DNA from: Calendula officinalis
Taxonomy: Eukaryota; Streptophyta; Magnoliopsida; Asterales; Asteraceae
Assembly: GCA_963853835.1 (NCBI GenBank)
Contig: OY970828.1
Location: forward strand, 14,637,813 to 14,701,812
Length of the DNA: 64,000 nucleotides
Direction of reading: 5' to 3'
Positions 34,701-45,693 of this stretch are shown piece after piece. The notes under the pieces were generated by a model. The model did not search any database and was not told the DNA's origin. It saw only the letters and a program-made list of their open reading frames with translations. A program made the translations under genes and the position numbers. Positions within the stretch are counted from its first letter, which is position 1. Every line of letters starts with the position of its first letter.

Positions 34701-37700
34701 AGGATATAAAAATAATTAATGAGTTTTACAAGGATATAAAAGCAATTATCCCTAAAAAATGGAGAAAAGTGATATATAATAGGTCAAAATACAATTTAGT
34801 ACCCTGAATTTGACTTGACTGACTAGGTGTACCCCGAACTTGACAAAATGGTCGATTTAGTACCCTAACTCGTTTTATTAATTGACATTCATCTCAATAT
34901 ATTATGATATTAGAAGCAAATCAAGTGAGAAAACAAGACTAAATTAGTTAGTAAGGGTACTAAATTGACCATTTTGTCAAGTTCAGGGTACCATATGCTA
35001 CACTTTAAATAGTTCAGGGTAGTAAAGGACCTAATCAGCTAAATTCAGGGTACTAAAATGCATTTTTGGCCTATACAATACATACCTTGAGAGCTGGAAC
35101 AAGTTTTGAAGGCTTAATGAGAGCAATTTTACCAAGACACTCAGCCACCACATTCCTAACACCTTCTTCCTCACTTTCACAATGGTTAAACAGCAAATTT
35201 AGTATCTTTTCAACACTAGAATCTTCAAACTCTGCTTTATCTACAGATTGTCTCACAATCACCTGTAAAGTACAAAATCATAACCATTTTAAAAGTCAGT
35301 TTTTCGTTACTCTGTTAGAGTAAATTACACAGATGGTCCTTTAAGTTTATAGCAAATTTCACTAATGGTTCTTTAGTTTCAAAATTTACACTGATGGTCC
35401 TTAATTATGAAAGGTTTTTCACCGATGATCCTTTACACTAACTGACATTAATTTTTTTTTTGTTAACTTACCCCATGTGCAATGCACATGAGGATAAAAA
35501 AGTCATTTTTCATTTCTTTTCTTTCTCTTCTTAAATTAAAAACATGTATTTCTTTCTTTCATACCCATCGTTAACATGCAAGAAAAAGATTAAAAAAAAA
35601 AGATTTAAGAATGAAAAGAAATTAAAAATGACTTTTTTACCCTCACGTGCATGGCGCATGGGGTGAGTTAACAGAATAAATTAACGTCAGTTAGTGTAAA
35701 GGACCATCGGTGAAAAACCTCGTAATTTTTGAAACTAAAGGACCATTGGTGAAATTTGCTATAAACTTAAAGGACCATCCGTGTAATTTACTCTTACTGT
35801 TATAAATCAAGAATTCAAGATTTAAAATTATATATACCTCTTTCAATGAATGGAGTAAAAGATATTGTTTTTTCTGCTGATTATCAATCTGGTTAAGGAT
35901 AAATGGCAGGTATTTTGGTAGATTTCCAGCAGCAATGTTACCAAGTGCATAAGATGCTGCAGATTTTATTTCTTCAAATGGAGATTGGAAGGATTCAATA
36001 ACTATGTTTTCTATTTGTGCATGTGATTTTAAATCTTTTCTTCTCCCAATTTCACCCAAACACAGTAAGGCAAGGTGTTGTTTTGCCTGTAAAAAATAAT
36101 ATTATTATTACAAAATAAATTCTACATGTCATGAATTGTTGTACAAATAAAGAGAATTGTTCAAGGTAGTCCTTAATTTTCTTCTACTCCCAACCATTGG
36201 ACAGCTATAATTAGTGGTCAAGAATAGATTAATCATATATTTTATACATTGAGGGGTATTTTTGTCATTTGACATACACAGAAATTTTAATCCAATTTTT
36301 TTTAAATTATTTTATTTTTTTTATTAATTATGATAAATCATATATTTTATGCATGGAGGGGTATTTTGGTAATTTGACATACACATAAATTTTAATCCAT
36401 ATTTTATTTTTTAAATTATTTTATTAATTATTTTTTAATATTTAGTATTATTATATTTATAATGAAAAAAAGAATGTGATAATCACATGTGTTACATATT
36501 TATATTTTACAATCACATTTCATCAAGTATACAATCACATGTGATTATCACATGATGTTTTCTTAACCAAAAAAATAAAATAAAAATAATAAAATAAAAT
36601 TATGTGAGTGCCAAATGACCAAAATACCCTCCATGTATGAAATACGTGATTAATCTTGACCATTAATTCTAACTGATCAATGGTTGAGATTTGTCTATAA
36701 AAATTAAGGACTACCTTGAACACATCTGTACAAATAAAAGCAAGTGAAACGTACCGAATTAGTAGTGGAGTCATCTTTCAAGATCTCTGTAAGCATGCTT
36801 ACTGTGGACGAGCATTTGTGATCACCTGCAGCAAGGCAGAGTACAGCAACACATTGTGCTATAGAAAACAATGCTTGTTTTGCAATACCACCAGATTGAG
36901 AAGCTTTTGCACTTGAAACAAGAGATTCCAGCAGAGTATCAAAGCTCGTGTTTGCCGAATAAACCAGAGTAGCAAAAAAGTTTTGTAAAGCCTGAATTTT
37001 ACAATAAAACAGTTAATCATTTATTTTTTTTTATTTTTTTTAAATGGAGTTTTGTAAGAAGATTAAGGTTGTACCGCGAGGGCTTGTCCTTGAAGCAATG
37101 AGCTTCTGACTAAAGCTAGGGCTTGCGGAAGAACTTTATTTCTGACAGTTAAACCGACAGTTGGACCAGATCTTTTGTCTGACATTAAAGTACAGCACAG
37201 TTCCAGTGCAAGAGCAGTCATATGCAAATCTGAATCACTGCAAAGTTGGAAAAATAAAAAATAAAAAAGAATAAAAAATAAGTTATCCATGTGTGAAGTA
37301 CATAATTCGTCCCTGTCGTTTCTACAAAATCATGGATTTTGTCCCTAGTCTTTTTTTATATAACACAGAATAGTCCCTAATTTTGAAAACTGTAACACTA
37401 ACAGTGGTTAAAGCAAAAAAGGTTGTACCTTTGATGTTACAAGTTTCAAAATTAGGGATGCGGTTCGCTTTTTTAGGTTCGGTTCAGTTTCGGTCCGGTT
37501 CGGTTTTTTAGGCCAAATGTTCATCCTTTTCCGAACGCCGAACCGAAACCAAACCGAAAACGGTGAATTTTCAAAACCGAAACCAAACCGATAACATGTT
37601 ATCGGTCTCGGTTCGGTTTTTTAGGCCAAATGTTCATCCTTTTCCGAACACCGAACCGAACCAAACCGAAACCGATAGAACCAAAACCGAAAACGGTGAA

Positions 37701-40700
37701 TTTCCAAAACCGAACCGATAACATGTTATCGATTTCGGTCGGTTTTTGGTTCGGTTTTTTCGGTCCAAATGCTCACCCCTACTTGATAATAAAAAAAAAA
37801 GTTTCAAAATTAACCCATTTATAAGTAAATGGATGAAAATTACCACCTCTAAAAGTAATAGATACAGAATACATTAGAAACAGAATGGTATTTAGAGAAG
37901 ACAATTGTAAAAAGTGAAGTGGCAAACCTGATCAAAGATGAAAGTTCCACAATGATAACTTGATAAGCAGCAGAACCAATTTTATCACCATAGGCAACAA
38001 TTAGTGTGTTTAAAGTTCCCAGTGTTGCCTGCCTTAATGCTCGATTAGCCTATTTTACAAATACCAATCTTAATTCATGTTTTGCTCCAAATATATTATA
38101 ATAATTAAACAGTTATATTATACCTTTCGTAGGAATGCGGTTAACTCCACAATAACATGCTCTAGTACACATGAAAGATCTAAGTGCAATGGAGATGCAG
38201 CTATCACTGCAAAAGCCTGAAAATAAATTCAAGAATCAGAGAAAAATGCATATGCAGTTGCCTAACTGTATTCAATTACCAGATGTAAACAGTAAATTTA
38301 ATGATTGTAGAGTAAATTACACAAATGGTCCTTTATGTTTGTAACATATTACATATTTGGTCCTTTAGTTTCATAAACTACACCAGTAGTCCTTATTTCT
38401 GAAACTATTGACACGTTTGGTCATTTACCTAAACAGACGTTAACTTTGATACGTATCAATTATTATTATTAAGTTATTATTATTAGATCATTATTATTAT
38501 TTAGAAGATATGTTTTATTTTTGATAAGGATTAGTAGTTACAGTTATATTAGGAAATTATATTATCTAGAGATCTATAAATAGGGCTTTAGGGTTTTGTA
38601 ATTCTTATGCTTAATAAGATGAATTGGTTTTGACTTTTGATATTCTGTGGGAGAGCTTTATCGACCTCTCGAAAGTCGATTATTTTATCTTTTATTCTTT
38701 GTTCATTCGATTACTAGTTGGTTCGTATCAATTGGTATCAGAGCTGTTCGATTCTAGGTCTCAAAAAAAAAAAAAAAAAAAAAAAAGGTACTGTTCACGG
38801 CGGCACTGTTCACCGACGAGCACTGTTCACGAAAAAAAAGAAATTGGTTTATTCAAGATGCACAGAACAATTGATGATGTTGAGGCGGATCTAACTCAAT
38901 ACAAAGTCACCACTGGTAAATGGTTAGATAATTTCGAAAAAAAATTTAGGGATTTTATGGAAGAGGAACGACAACGTCATGAGGAAATTATGAACATCCT
39001 TCGAAGTCGATATGGAAACCAAACCCTAGAAAAAGCGGCAGCTTCACCGGTGCCAACAACCACATCTTTTTCACCGCCAAAAATCAAGGCAGTAGTCGTG
39101 ACTACAATTCCACAGCCGAGGGCCGCTGCCACAACACCACCACCCTCCCATACTCAATCGCTTCCACCAACTCATTACCCCATTCCGACGCACCCACCGC
39201 TGCCGCCAACCGTACAACCACAACATCAGCCAAAGTTGCCTCCCTCCGCTGTGTACACAAGTGTTTCTGGCCTTGAATTCGACTCACAAAATTTTTTAGT
39301 TCCAATGTGGGATGCATCGTATCACAAAAGGGTCAAAATCTGTCAATGCTGGCAACAATTTTTTGTGACTATTTTGTGGTTTAACTACGATCCACGGAAG
39401 ATGGATCTACAAGTCAAGACATGGGATCCCGGAATCAAGATCGTAGAAGTTACACACCTTGAGGACAAGGTGTTTTTTGGGGGCGGGGTAATGATACGTA
39501 TCAATTATTATTATTAAGTTATTATTATTAGATCATTATTATTATTTAGAAGATATGTTTTATTTTTGATAAGGATTAGTAGTTACAGTTATATTAGGAA
39601 ATTATATTATCTAGAGATCTATAAATAGGGCTTTAGGGTTTTGTAATTCTTATGCTTAATAAGATGAATTGGTTTTGACTTTTGATATTCTGTGGGAGAG
39701 CTTTATCGACCTCTCGAAAGTCGATTATTTTATCTTTTATTCTTTGTTCATTCGATTACTAGTTGGTTCGTATCAAACTTTTACCCCCTCGTGCATCACA
39801 CGTGACCATAATTGACGGGAAAAGTTAACGTCTGTTTAGGTAAAGGACCAAACGTGTCAATAGTTTCAGAGATATAGGAGTAGACTAAAAGTGTAATTTA
39901 TGAAATTAAAGGACCAAATATGTAAGATGGTACAAACATAAAGGACCATTTGTGTAATTTAGTAATTTACTTATGATTGTATTAACAAACCTTAACAGCA
40001 GTAAGTCTGGTAATCTCATTTCCCATTCGGTCAACAAGAACAGGAAGGCAAGCAGGTAATTCTGCAGTTAAATGATCACCAAAAGTTGACACCACAAGTC
40101 CCATACAAGAAATAGCACACTCCTTGACCTCCTGATCTTGATCTTGGTTTGTTAAACGTGACATAATTGCATTATATATTGGATGCACATAAGGTTTGAA
40201 ATCATAATCAGAAACCTATCCAAAATAATAAATAATAATAATAATATTAGAGGAATCCAGGTTAAAAAAAAAGAAAAAAAAAGAAAAAAAAGAAACCTTG
40301 ATATTGGGACGCACAACACGAACAAGTTCCCCGCATACTCTTAATGCCTCAGCTGTAACTTTGTAATAGCGTTCACCAACAGCAGATAAAACAGGAGCAG
40401 AAATAGCCTAAAATAAATAATAATTGTAAAATTGTAAAATAACAACTTAATTATATAATATATATTAAATCAAATTTACAGTGTTACTGTTACCTTGATG
40501 TATGGGTGGAAAACAGTTGGAGAATGAGAAGATAAAACTAATCTTGTAAATACAAGAGCCTCGATCTTCAAGTTTGAGGTTGAGGATTTTTCCTGATAAA
40601 ATTTAATTTAAAAAGAAAATTAATAAATCATCAAAATGATAAAATTTTGGAGACATAATTTTTCCCACTTACACAAAGTGCTTTTTCTATTCCAGGAATG

Positions 40701-43700
40701 AGTGATCCAATGTGCTCAGCAAGGCAATCAGGCAAAACAACCACAAGTTCTTTCAGAACCGAAAACGCACCAATCTGAAATTTAATAAACACCAAAAACT
40801 TATAAAACAAAAAACTGGAAATAAAATAATAAATAATACAAGTTTAATTTCAATGAATTACCTTAGTTTTGATAGATTTTTCACGAAGCTGCCTATTTAT
40901 AGATTTAACAACTTTGGGTACTTCTTGCTTCAATGACCATCTGGGACTACCACATATGGAAACAATATCAATTATAATATTATTATAATATTCTAAAAAG
41001 AGGTCCTACACATTTAATCAAAATAGTATATATAATATAAGCATATAGCTTTATTGAATACCTTAATTTGTCTACATCGACCTGCCCCTTTGTAACATTT
41101 CCAGTTTGACGTAACAATTCAATAAAAGTGTTGAAAACATCCATCTGTGGAGCTCAAAATCAGTTATTTAATAACTTCATGATTAAAAATAAATATAACT
41201 AAAATTAGGTAAGTAAGTTTTGTCCTCTACCTTCACATTTTCTTCCCTTTCTTTAAACCTGTCAATCAACTTTGGACAAGCCTGCATGCAAGATACACAC
41301 AAGTCATTTGATAATATATAAGAACTGGTCAACAAGTCAAGGTCATTTTTGTTACAAATGCCTAAAATGAAAATTAAATCATCCTTTTATATAACAATAA
41401 TTTCTTTTGTCAATTATACATATATGAAGATTCTTTGAACTAAATAAACTTCGGTCAAGTCTCATTATCTATATAATACAATTGTGGTAGAATATAATAT
41501 TATAATTTACTATTCACTATGTTTTCATTGGTCAATTAATTTTTTTTTTAATTTTAAAGCTTATTGGGAGGTTCTTATGTAAATTAGGAATGATCCTCAA
41601 CTTTAGAATGATGTGCAAAATGGCCCCAAAACTTTTTATATGTAAAATTCTTTAGCATAGTTAGCAATAGAAGTTAAGAGATGTATACAAACATTTTATT
41701 AAACCATATATTGTATTTCGTGAACACTATATTGCCATTCTGGGGTGTACTGAGTATATTTTAAATATTTGATTTTCAAAATTTAAAGTCTAATTCATTT
41801 TAAGAGCCTTTGTTCACCCTTACATCGTATTAGTTTTATTAAGGTTCGTATTTTATTTTATTTTTACTTATGTTTATGACCACGTGTTTAGTAAACTAAA
41901 ATTGATTTAAAATGTTATTAAAAATGAAATCTGAATTTCTAAAAGTTGTAGATTAGTTGGTGTGTTTGCCTTTCAAAAAAATAAAATAAAAAAAAATAAA
42001 AAAGTGGTGTAATTAATTACCTCATTATACAGATTTGAGAGCATCTCGGGGCGAGAAACAATTAATGCTGCCAGACACTTTGCAGCAGCTCTTCTAACTT
42101 TCCAACTAACATCTTCATCATCTGTATATTCATTAGCACTATCACTGCAAATCAACCAACAAAAAACAACAAATTAGAATAAAATTTAATAATTTATTAA
42201 TTAATACGTTAAAAATACCATAATATAATAAAATAAAAAAGAGCACTAAATAACATACTCATCCTCATCATCATCATGGATTTCATCATCAGTATCCTCT
42301 TCCATGTTATCAGTGAAATTGGGATCATAACTCAAATATTCCAAAGTAAGATGTAATATTTCATTACAATAAGAGAATATGTCTCTAGGGCATCTAAGTA
42401 GAAAACTTTCCAGAGCCTGTAAAATAAACAAATAAATTCAAAATAAAATTAGTCAAGCTTCAAGAATAAAATTACATAAATCGTCCCTCTGGTTTGTATG
42501 AGATTACGGATTTTGTCCCTCAACTTTTTCTTATTACACAGATAGTCCCTAATTCTGAAACTAGTAACATCTTGAAACTACGGTCCCTGCATATTTAACG
42601 AACTCTTGCTTTTCAATATTAGGGACTATGCGTGTAATATAAAAAGTTGAGGGACGAAATTTGTAATTACATACAAACCACAAGGGTGATTTATGTAAAT
42701 TTACTAAAAAAGAGAGAATATTTCCAGATAGTGATACCTGCAAGCTATACTCGCGAAGCTCCTCATCATTCTCTGATGCATTCTTGCAATATTGAATTAA
42801 AATTGGAACTGTATCTCCAAGATGTGGACCAAATCGATAACCAACAGCACGGCTAACATATAAATTTTTAAAATAATTGGTTAGTTATGAAAAATTGAAA
42901 ATAAATGCAATTAAGAGTTGCACACAAAGGTAAACTATTTTAAAACTTAATATAAAATTATCATAAAAACACTTCAACAAGTAATTGACTGAGTATCACA
43001 TGTTCAACTTATTCTCTCTCTACATGCACATTCGGTCACAACTCCAAAATTAAGAAGAAAAATTAATTATATGAAAAGATAAGTAATTCTATAAATCTGT
43101 GCATCCAACCGCTAACAAAAGGTTATATTATTTCACCAATTATCTATTTTTTAACTGTTTTTGGCTAATTTAGAGATGAAAAAAATTAACAAACCTTAAA
43201 GCACCAATCATCTGAATATTTGTTCGGGTCAGTTCAGGTTTTGCTCCTTTGTTCTTTAGAAGGCGAACAACTTCAGTTGTAGCCTTTGCTAATAAGTCAT
43301 CTGATAAACTTGAGGCCAAGGAAGCTGTAATAAAAAAATTGTTAATTATAAAAATAATAATAATTTTAATTAATATTTAATTTTTAATTTTGATTTTACT
43401 TACCAATACATGATACAGTCTTCTTTCTAACACTGGCTTGATTAGAACTTAATTGAGGCAATAATGCAGTTAACATGCCTTCATGATCTGATGTCATCAG
43501 ATTTCCAAATTTATGCAGAATGTCACATAAGATATCAAGGCATTCACATTTTATGTCTGTCTTCATTGCCTGAATATTTTTCCCATTAAAAAGGATAAAT
43601 AAATCTCTTACCAACTAAAAATTAAAAATTAAAAATAATAAAATATAATCTTCAGTTAGTAACTCACGGTGCTTGTTATTCCTCCAATCAATTTTGGAGA

Positions 43701-44252
43701 AACTGAAACAAGAACTGATTGTGCAACAGGAACTTGAGAAAAAATTGTCTTGAGTGCTATGCTTGCAATATCACGATGTTGATCTTTTCCATTCAGTAAT
43801 TTATCACATAGTTTATCTGTCATTTCCAGTACTTGTTTCTCGTGGATTTTCTTCACCAAAGGAGCAAGACTACAAAAAAAAAAAAGACTTAATAAAACAT
43901 AATAACTGCAGAAATTTGCAAGGAAACATGACAAACCATTTAACAGCCAATCCAGACACATCACCAGCTGCATCATCAAGCTGCTGAAGAACAATATTGG
44001 ACAATCTTAATTCAAGATCACTATCAAGTTTAAATCCCTCTTTATTTAATTCATTTAATAGGTCTGAAGTTGCCATGTATCTATAATCTTTGTCTTTCCC
44101 AGTCATCTGCACATATAAACAAAAATCCATTTAAAGTGTGTAATTATGATCTTTCAAAAAAACAAAAAAAAAACAAAAAAAACAAAAAAACAAGAAATAA
44201 CTCCTTAGTTTCTTACCTTCTCCAAGATACCAGGTATGGATGAATTAGCCAT
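31735..44252 (-). CDS. CAND1: CAND1, cullin-associated NEDD8-dissociated protein 1, 27 exons
   Basis: HEAT-repeat solenoid that wraps unneddylated CUL1-RBX1 and swaps substrate receptors on SCF ubiquitin ligases (auxin response in plants). Exons: 44217-44252, 43937-44106, 43668-43869, 43404-43569, 43195-43324, 42738-42852, 42259-42416, 42021-42144, 41231-41281, 41062-41144, 40862-40946, 40673-40774, 40494-40592, 40297-40407, 39991-40215, 38124-38216, 37928-38049, 37075-37237, 36755-36991, 35838-36086, 35086-35262, 34206-34352, 33992-34108, 33140-33308, 32423-32500, 32188-32326, 31735-31831. All have GT/AG borders and keep frame, giving 1214 aa against about 1219 in Arabidopsis. Landmarks: start MANSSIPGILEKMTGKDKDY, KCLAALIVSRPEML, an acidic stretch at about residues 311-326, LTNQDQDQEVKECAI, end CSIRNE. 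Several introns carry transposons but no exon is damaged. It is probably functional. Confidence 0.95.
31930..32105. mobile_element. Foldback MITE F2 in CAND1 intron 26
   Basis: Left arm TTACATAAATCGTCCCAG and TTTTATGTTAGTCCTAAATT; right arm the reverse of TTACACGGATAGTCCTTG. Same family as 42469-42705. Arms are imperfect and no clear target copies are seen. Confidence 0.55.
32605..32935. mobile_element. Foldback MITE F2b in CAND1 intron 24
   Basis: Near-palindromic: CCCTATGGTCTTCAAATTTC on the left faces GAAATTTGAAGACCATAGG on the right. The outer arms are AAGTTACATAAAATGTCCC and its partner. The whole forms one hairpin of about 330 bp within the intron. Confidence 0.65.
33549..33918. mobile_element. 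Foldback MITE F1 in CAND1 intron 23
   Basis: 370 bp with inverted GAGTAAATTACACAAATGG-type ends (right end has GTAATATACTC). Flanks TATTAGAAA (33540-33548) and CATTAGAAA (33919-33927) match at 8 of 9 positions. Confidence 0.85.
34782..35071. mobile_element. Foldback MITE F3 in CAND1 intron 21
   Basis: 290 bp. Ends GGTCAAAATACAATTTAGTA and, read back, GGCCAAAAATGCATTTTAGT, both continuing into CCCTGAATTT. Nine-bp flanks TATATAATA and TATACAATA match at 8 of 9 positions, Mutator-like. Confidence 0.8.
35318..35793. mobile_element. Foldback MITE F1 variant in CAND1 intron 20
   Basis: 476 bp with inverted GAGTAAATTACACAGATGG-type ends and long matching arms (GGTCCTTTAAGTTTATAGC faces GCTATAAACTTAAAGGACC). 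Flanks are only partly alike (about 6 of 9), so the target site has decayed. It fills most of the intron. Confidence 0.75.
36152..36729. mobile_element. Foldback MITE F4 in CAND1 intron 19
   Basis: 578 bp. Inverted ends contain TTCAAGGTAGTCCTTAATTT. The inner arms GAGGGGTATTTTTGTCATTT face AAATGACCAAAATACCCTC. Palindromes of the AATCACATGTGATT type lie near the centre. Perfect 9-bp target ACAAATAAA at 36143-36151 and 36730-36738. It occupies nearly the whole intron. Confidence 0.78.
37290..37790. mobile_element. F2 foldback remnant and hAT-like MITE in CAND1 intron 17
   Basis: 37290-37450 has F2 words (CGTCCCTGTCGTTT, TAGTCCCTAATTTTGAAAA). About 37453-37785 is a MITE rich in GGTTCGGTTT/AAACCGAACC blocks. 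Its right end is TAGGGGTGAGCATTTGG read backward and its left end is TAGGGATGCGG, like hAT MITEs. It contains an internal tandem duplication of about 110 bp (the phrase CCAAATGTTCATCCTTTTCC occurs twice). No clean 8-bp target copy is seen. Confidence 0.55.
38447..39775 (+). mobile_element. Young non-autonomous LTR retrotransposon
   Basis: 1329 bp. LTRs of 284 bp at 38447-38730 and 39492-39775 appear identical by eye. The target AACTT is at 38442-38446 and 39776-39780. A tRNA-Met primer site TGGTATCAGAGC lies at 38733-38744 and a purine-rich tract (GGGGGCGGGG) directly before the right LTR. Internal DNA is only about 760 bp: an A run (38764-38786), three ACTGTTCAC words, and one gag-like frame. 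There is no protease, integrase or reverse transcriptase, so it needs a partner element. It lies antisense to CAND1 in intron 15. Confidence 0.92.
38858..39517 (+). CDS. Gag-like proline-rich protein of the non-autonomous LTR element
   Basis: 219 codons from MHRTIDDVEADL to a stop just inside the right LTR. The N-terminal third is charged and probably coiled coil (WLDNFEKKFRDFMEEERQRH). The middle is Pro/Thr-rich. The C-terminus has WDPGIKIVEVTHLEDKVFF, a phrase I associate with the 3' end of plant LTR-element frames. No zinc knuckle or enzyme motif is visible. The first in-frame ATG after the primer site and triple ACTGTTCAC was taken as start. The function is unknown; a particle or RNA-binding role is a guess. 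Confidence 0.6.
   Translation: MHRTIDDVEADLTQYKVTTGKWLDNFEKKFRDFMEEERQRHEEIMNILRSRYGNQTLEKAAASPVPTTTSFSPPKIKAVVVTTIPQPRAAATTPPPSHTQSLPPTHYPIPTHPPLPPTVQPQHQPKLPPSAVYTSVSGLEFDSQNFLVPMWDASYHKRVKICQCWQQFFVTILWFNYDPRKMDLQVKTWDPGIKIVEVTHLEDKVFFGGGVMIRINYYY
42469..42705. mobile_element. Foldback MITE F2 in CAND1 intron 6
   Basis: Left arm AATTACATAAATCGTCCCTC, then GGATTTTGTCCCTCAACTTT; right arm AAAGTTGAGGGACGAAATTT and GGGTGATTTATGTAAATT. The arms pair along most of their length. No sharp target duplication is seen. Confidence 0.65.
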
Positions 44253-45165
44253 CTTTACACAAGTTTTTTAGGGTCTTATATCAGAAATTGACCTGAGAAA
44301 GTATACATATATATATATATCAATAACATACGAAATCAGAAGCACACATGCTTTCAAACAGTTTACTTCAACAATAAACTTGTAGAATTATTACATTGTC
44401 TTGCTAAATCGACACATATTCTAGTTTACTATTATGTTACTCTGTCAGTCCCACCAAAATTGCAACATCTATAGGAAAAGGATTACAGTGAATATAACTT
44501 TTTTATTTGTATATTTCAAAAATTCCTTTGTAGTGATCACTACAAAATAGTTATGATTCAAAAATTATAGGTAAGCACCATAGGCAGATCTCGAGATGGC
44601 TACTGAAGAAACAAAGCACTAGAATCCTACTTAATTTGAACTCTATTTGCGGTATAAAATTAACCAATGCTACCACCAACAAATCAACAATTAATGTACG
44701 CTGCTATCTTAACGATTGTTTATTCATTGCTTTGTTTGCTTGATAAATGCAGAAGTTCAATCGATCTCGGTATGGACTTTCAGAAAGCCCTAGCTCCGTT
44801 CGACAAATTTTACTCTTGACCAGATACAACGATTTAGTAAGCCGTGAGATGGATTTCAAGTTTCGATTACACACATATACTGTCAAGTTTTATATTTTGG
44901 CGATTAATGGATTAAAAGTAGCGTTGAGCTAACTTACACGAGATTTCCTAATGACGGAAAAAGGGAAGACGGTCAGCAGTCGGAGGTCGGAAGAGGCGGA
45001 TAGCGGCGTCGACCGCCGGAGTAGCTCAGGCAGACCGGAGTTTGCAGCGGCAAAGGGCAGAGGGCAGCGGGAGGGGTGGGGTTGAGGGGTAGGCAAGCAC
45101 GCAGGGTACAGTAGGTTTATGTGTAGACTCTCCGATTTCGATCGGAGTAACTTTTTTCCCAATTA
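44253..45165 (-). promoter_or_regulatory. CAND1 5' UTR with leader intron, and promoter
   Basis: Upstream of the ATG, a good acceptor (CTCAG before 44292) and a matching donor (GTAAGTT at 44937-44931) suggest a 5' UTR intron of about 645 bp. The first untranslated exon would be 44938 to about 45160, the only GC-rich stretch nearby. Leader introns are common in highly expressed plant genes. The transcription start is not defined by a clear TATA box. Confidence 0.55.
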
Positions 45166-45693
45166 AGATATCTCCCCATTTAAATTTAGATTTAATTTAA
45201 ATATAAGATAATACAAGGTTGTGAAAAATACACGATAAAAATATACCAAATAAAATTGAGACGAAATTAAAATTTGAATTTGTGTTTGTATCGTGTAAAA
45301 CAAACACGAAGTCGTGTTAATATGTCGTGTTCGGCTTCAAAAATTAACACGATAGTTATAAGTTTGAGAACATTTAGTAATTAATGTTATATTTTGACAT
45401 TTTGTCGTGTTTGTTGGTTTGTAAGTACTAAGTAAATAATTTGATATTTTTATTTATTTATCACATGTTGATCGTTTTTTTAATCGAGTCATGTTTCGTA
45501 CGGGTGAGCAGAAAAAGGGGGTTATCGTATCGGAATTGGAACCGGAACTGGAGGTTCTGGACTAGGAACTTGCTAGGAGGCTCTAGTTCCTAAAATCATG
45601 AAACCTCCTTACGAGGTTCCAGTTTTGATTTTCAAAATTAAGGAACTTAGAACTGGTGGGTAACCGCCGATTCCGGTTCCGGGTAACCGGAAC
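45166..45693. other. Intergenic DNA upstream of CAND1 with hAT-like MITE debris
   Basis: Phrases such as CGTGTTAATATGTCGTGTTC (45315-45335) and the GGAACCGGAACTGGAGG / GGTTCCGGTTCC block (45536-45693, after TACGGGTGAGCAG) look like hAT-type MITE sequence. The right end was cut by the LTR-A insertion at 45694. Confidence 0.4.

Larger units (their letters stand above)
38310..39972. mobile_element. Foldback MITE F1 in CAND1 intron 15, interrupted
   Basis: F1 ends with perfect 9-bp target ATGATTGTA at 38301-38309 and 39973-39981. An LTR element (38447-39775) has inserted in its middle. Without that the MITE is about 330 bp. The right end carries a small extra repeat (TAATTTAGTAATTTACTT). Confidence 0.85.

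Noticed and set aside
38624..38857. Upstream extension of the gag-like frame in the young LTR element
   Set aside because: The extension runs through the LTR, primer site and an A run; the ATG at 38858 is the sensible start.
31735..44252. CAND1 as a pseudogene because of many insertions
   Set aside because: All 27 exons join in frame with GT/AG borders, and the product length matches the family; the insertions are intronic.
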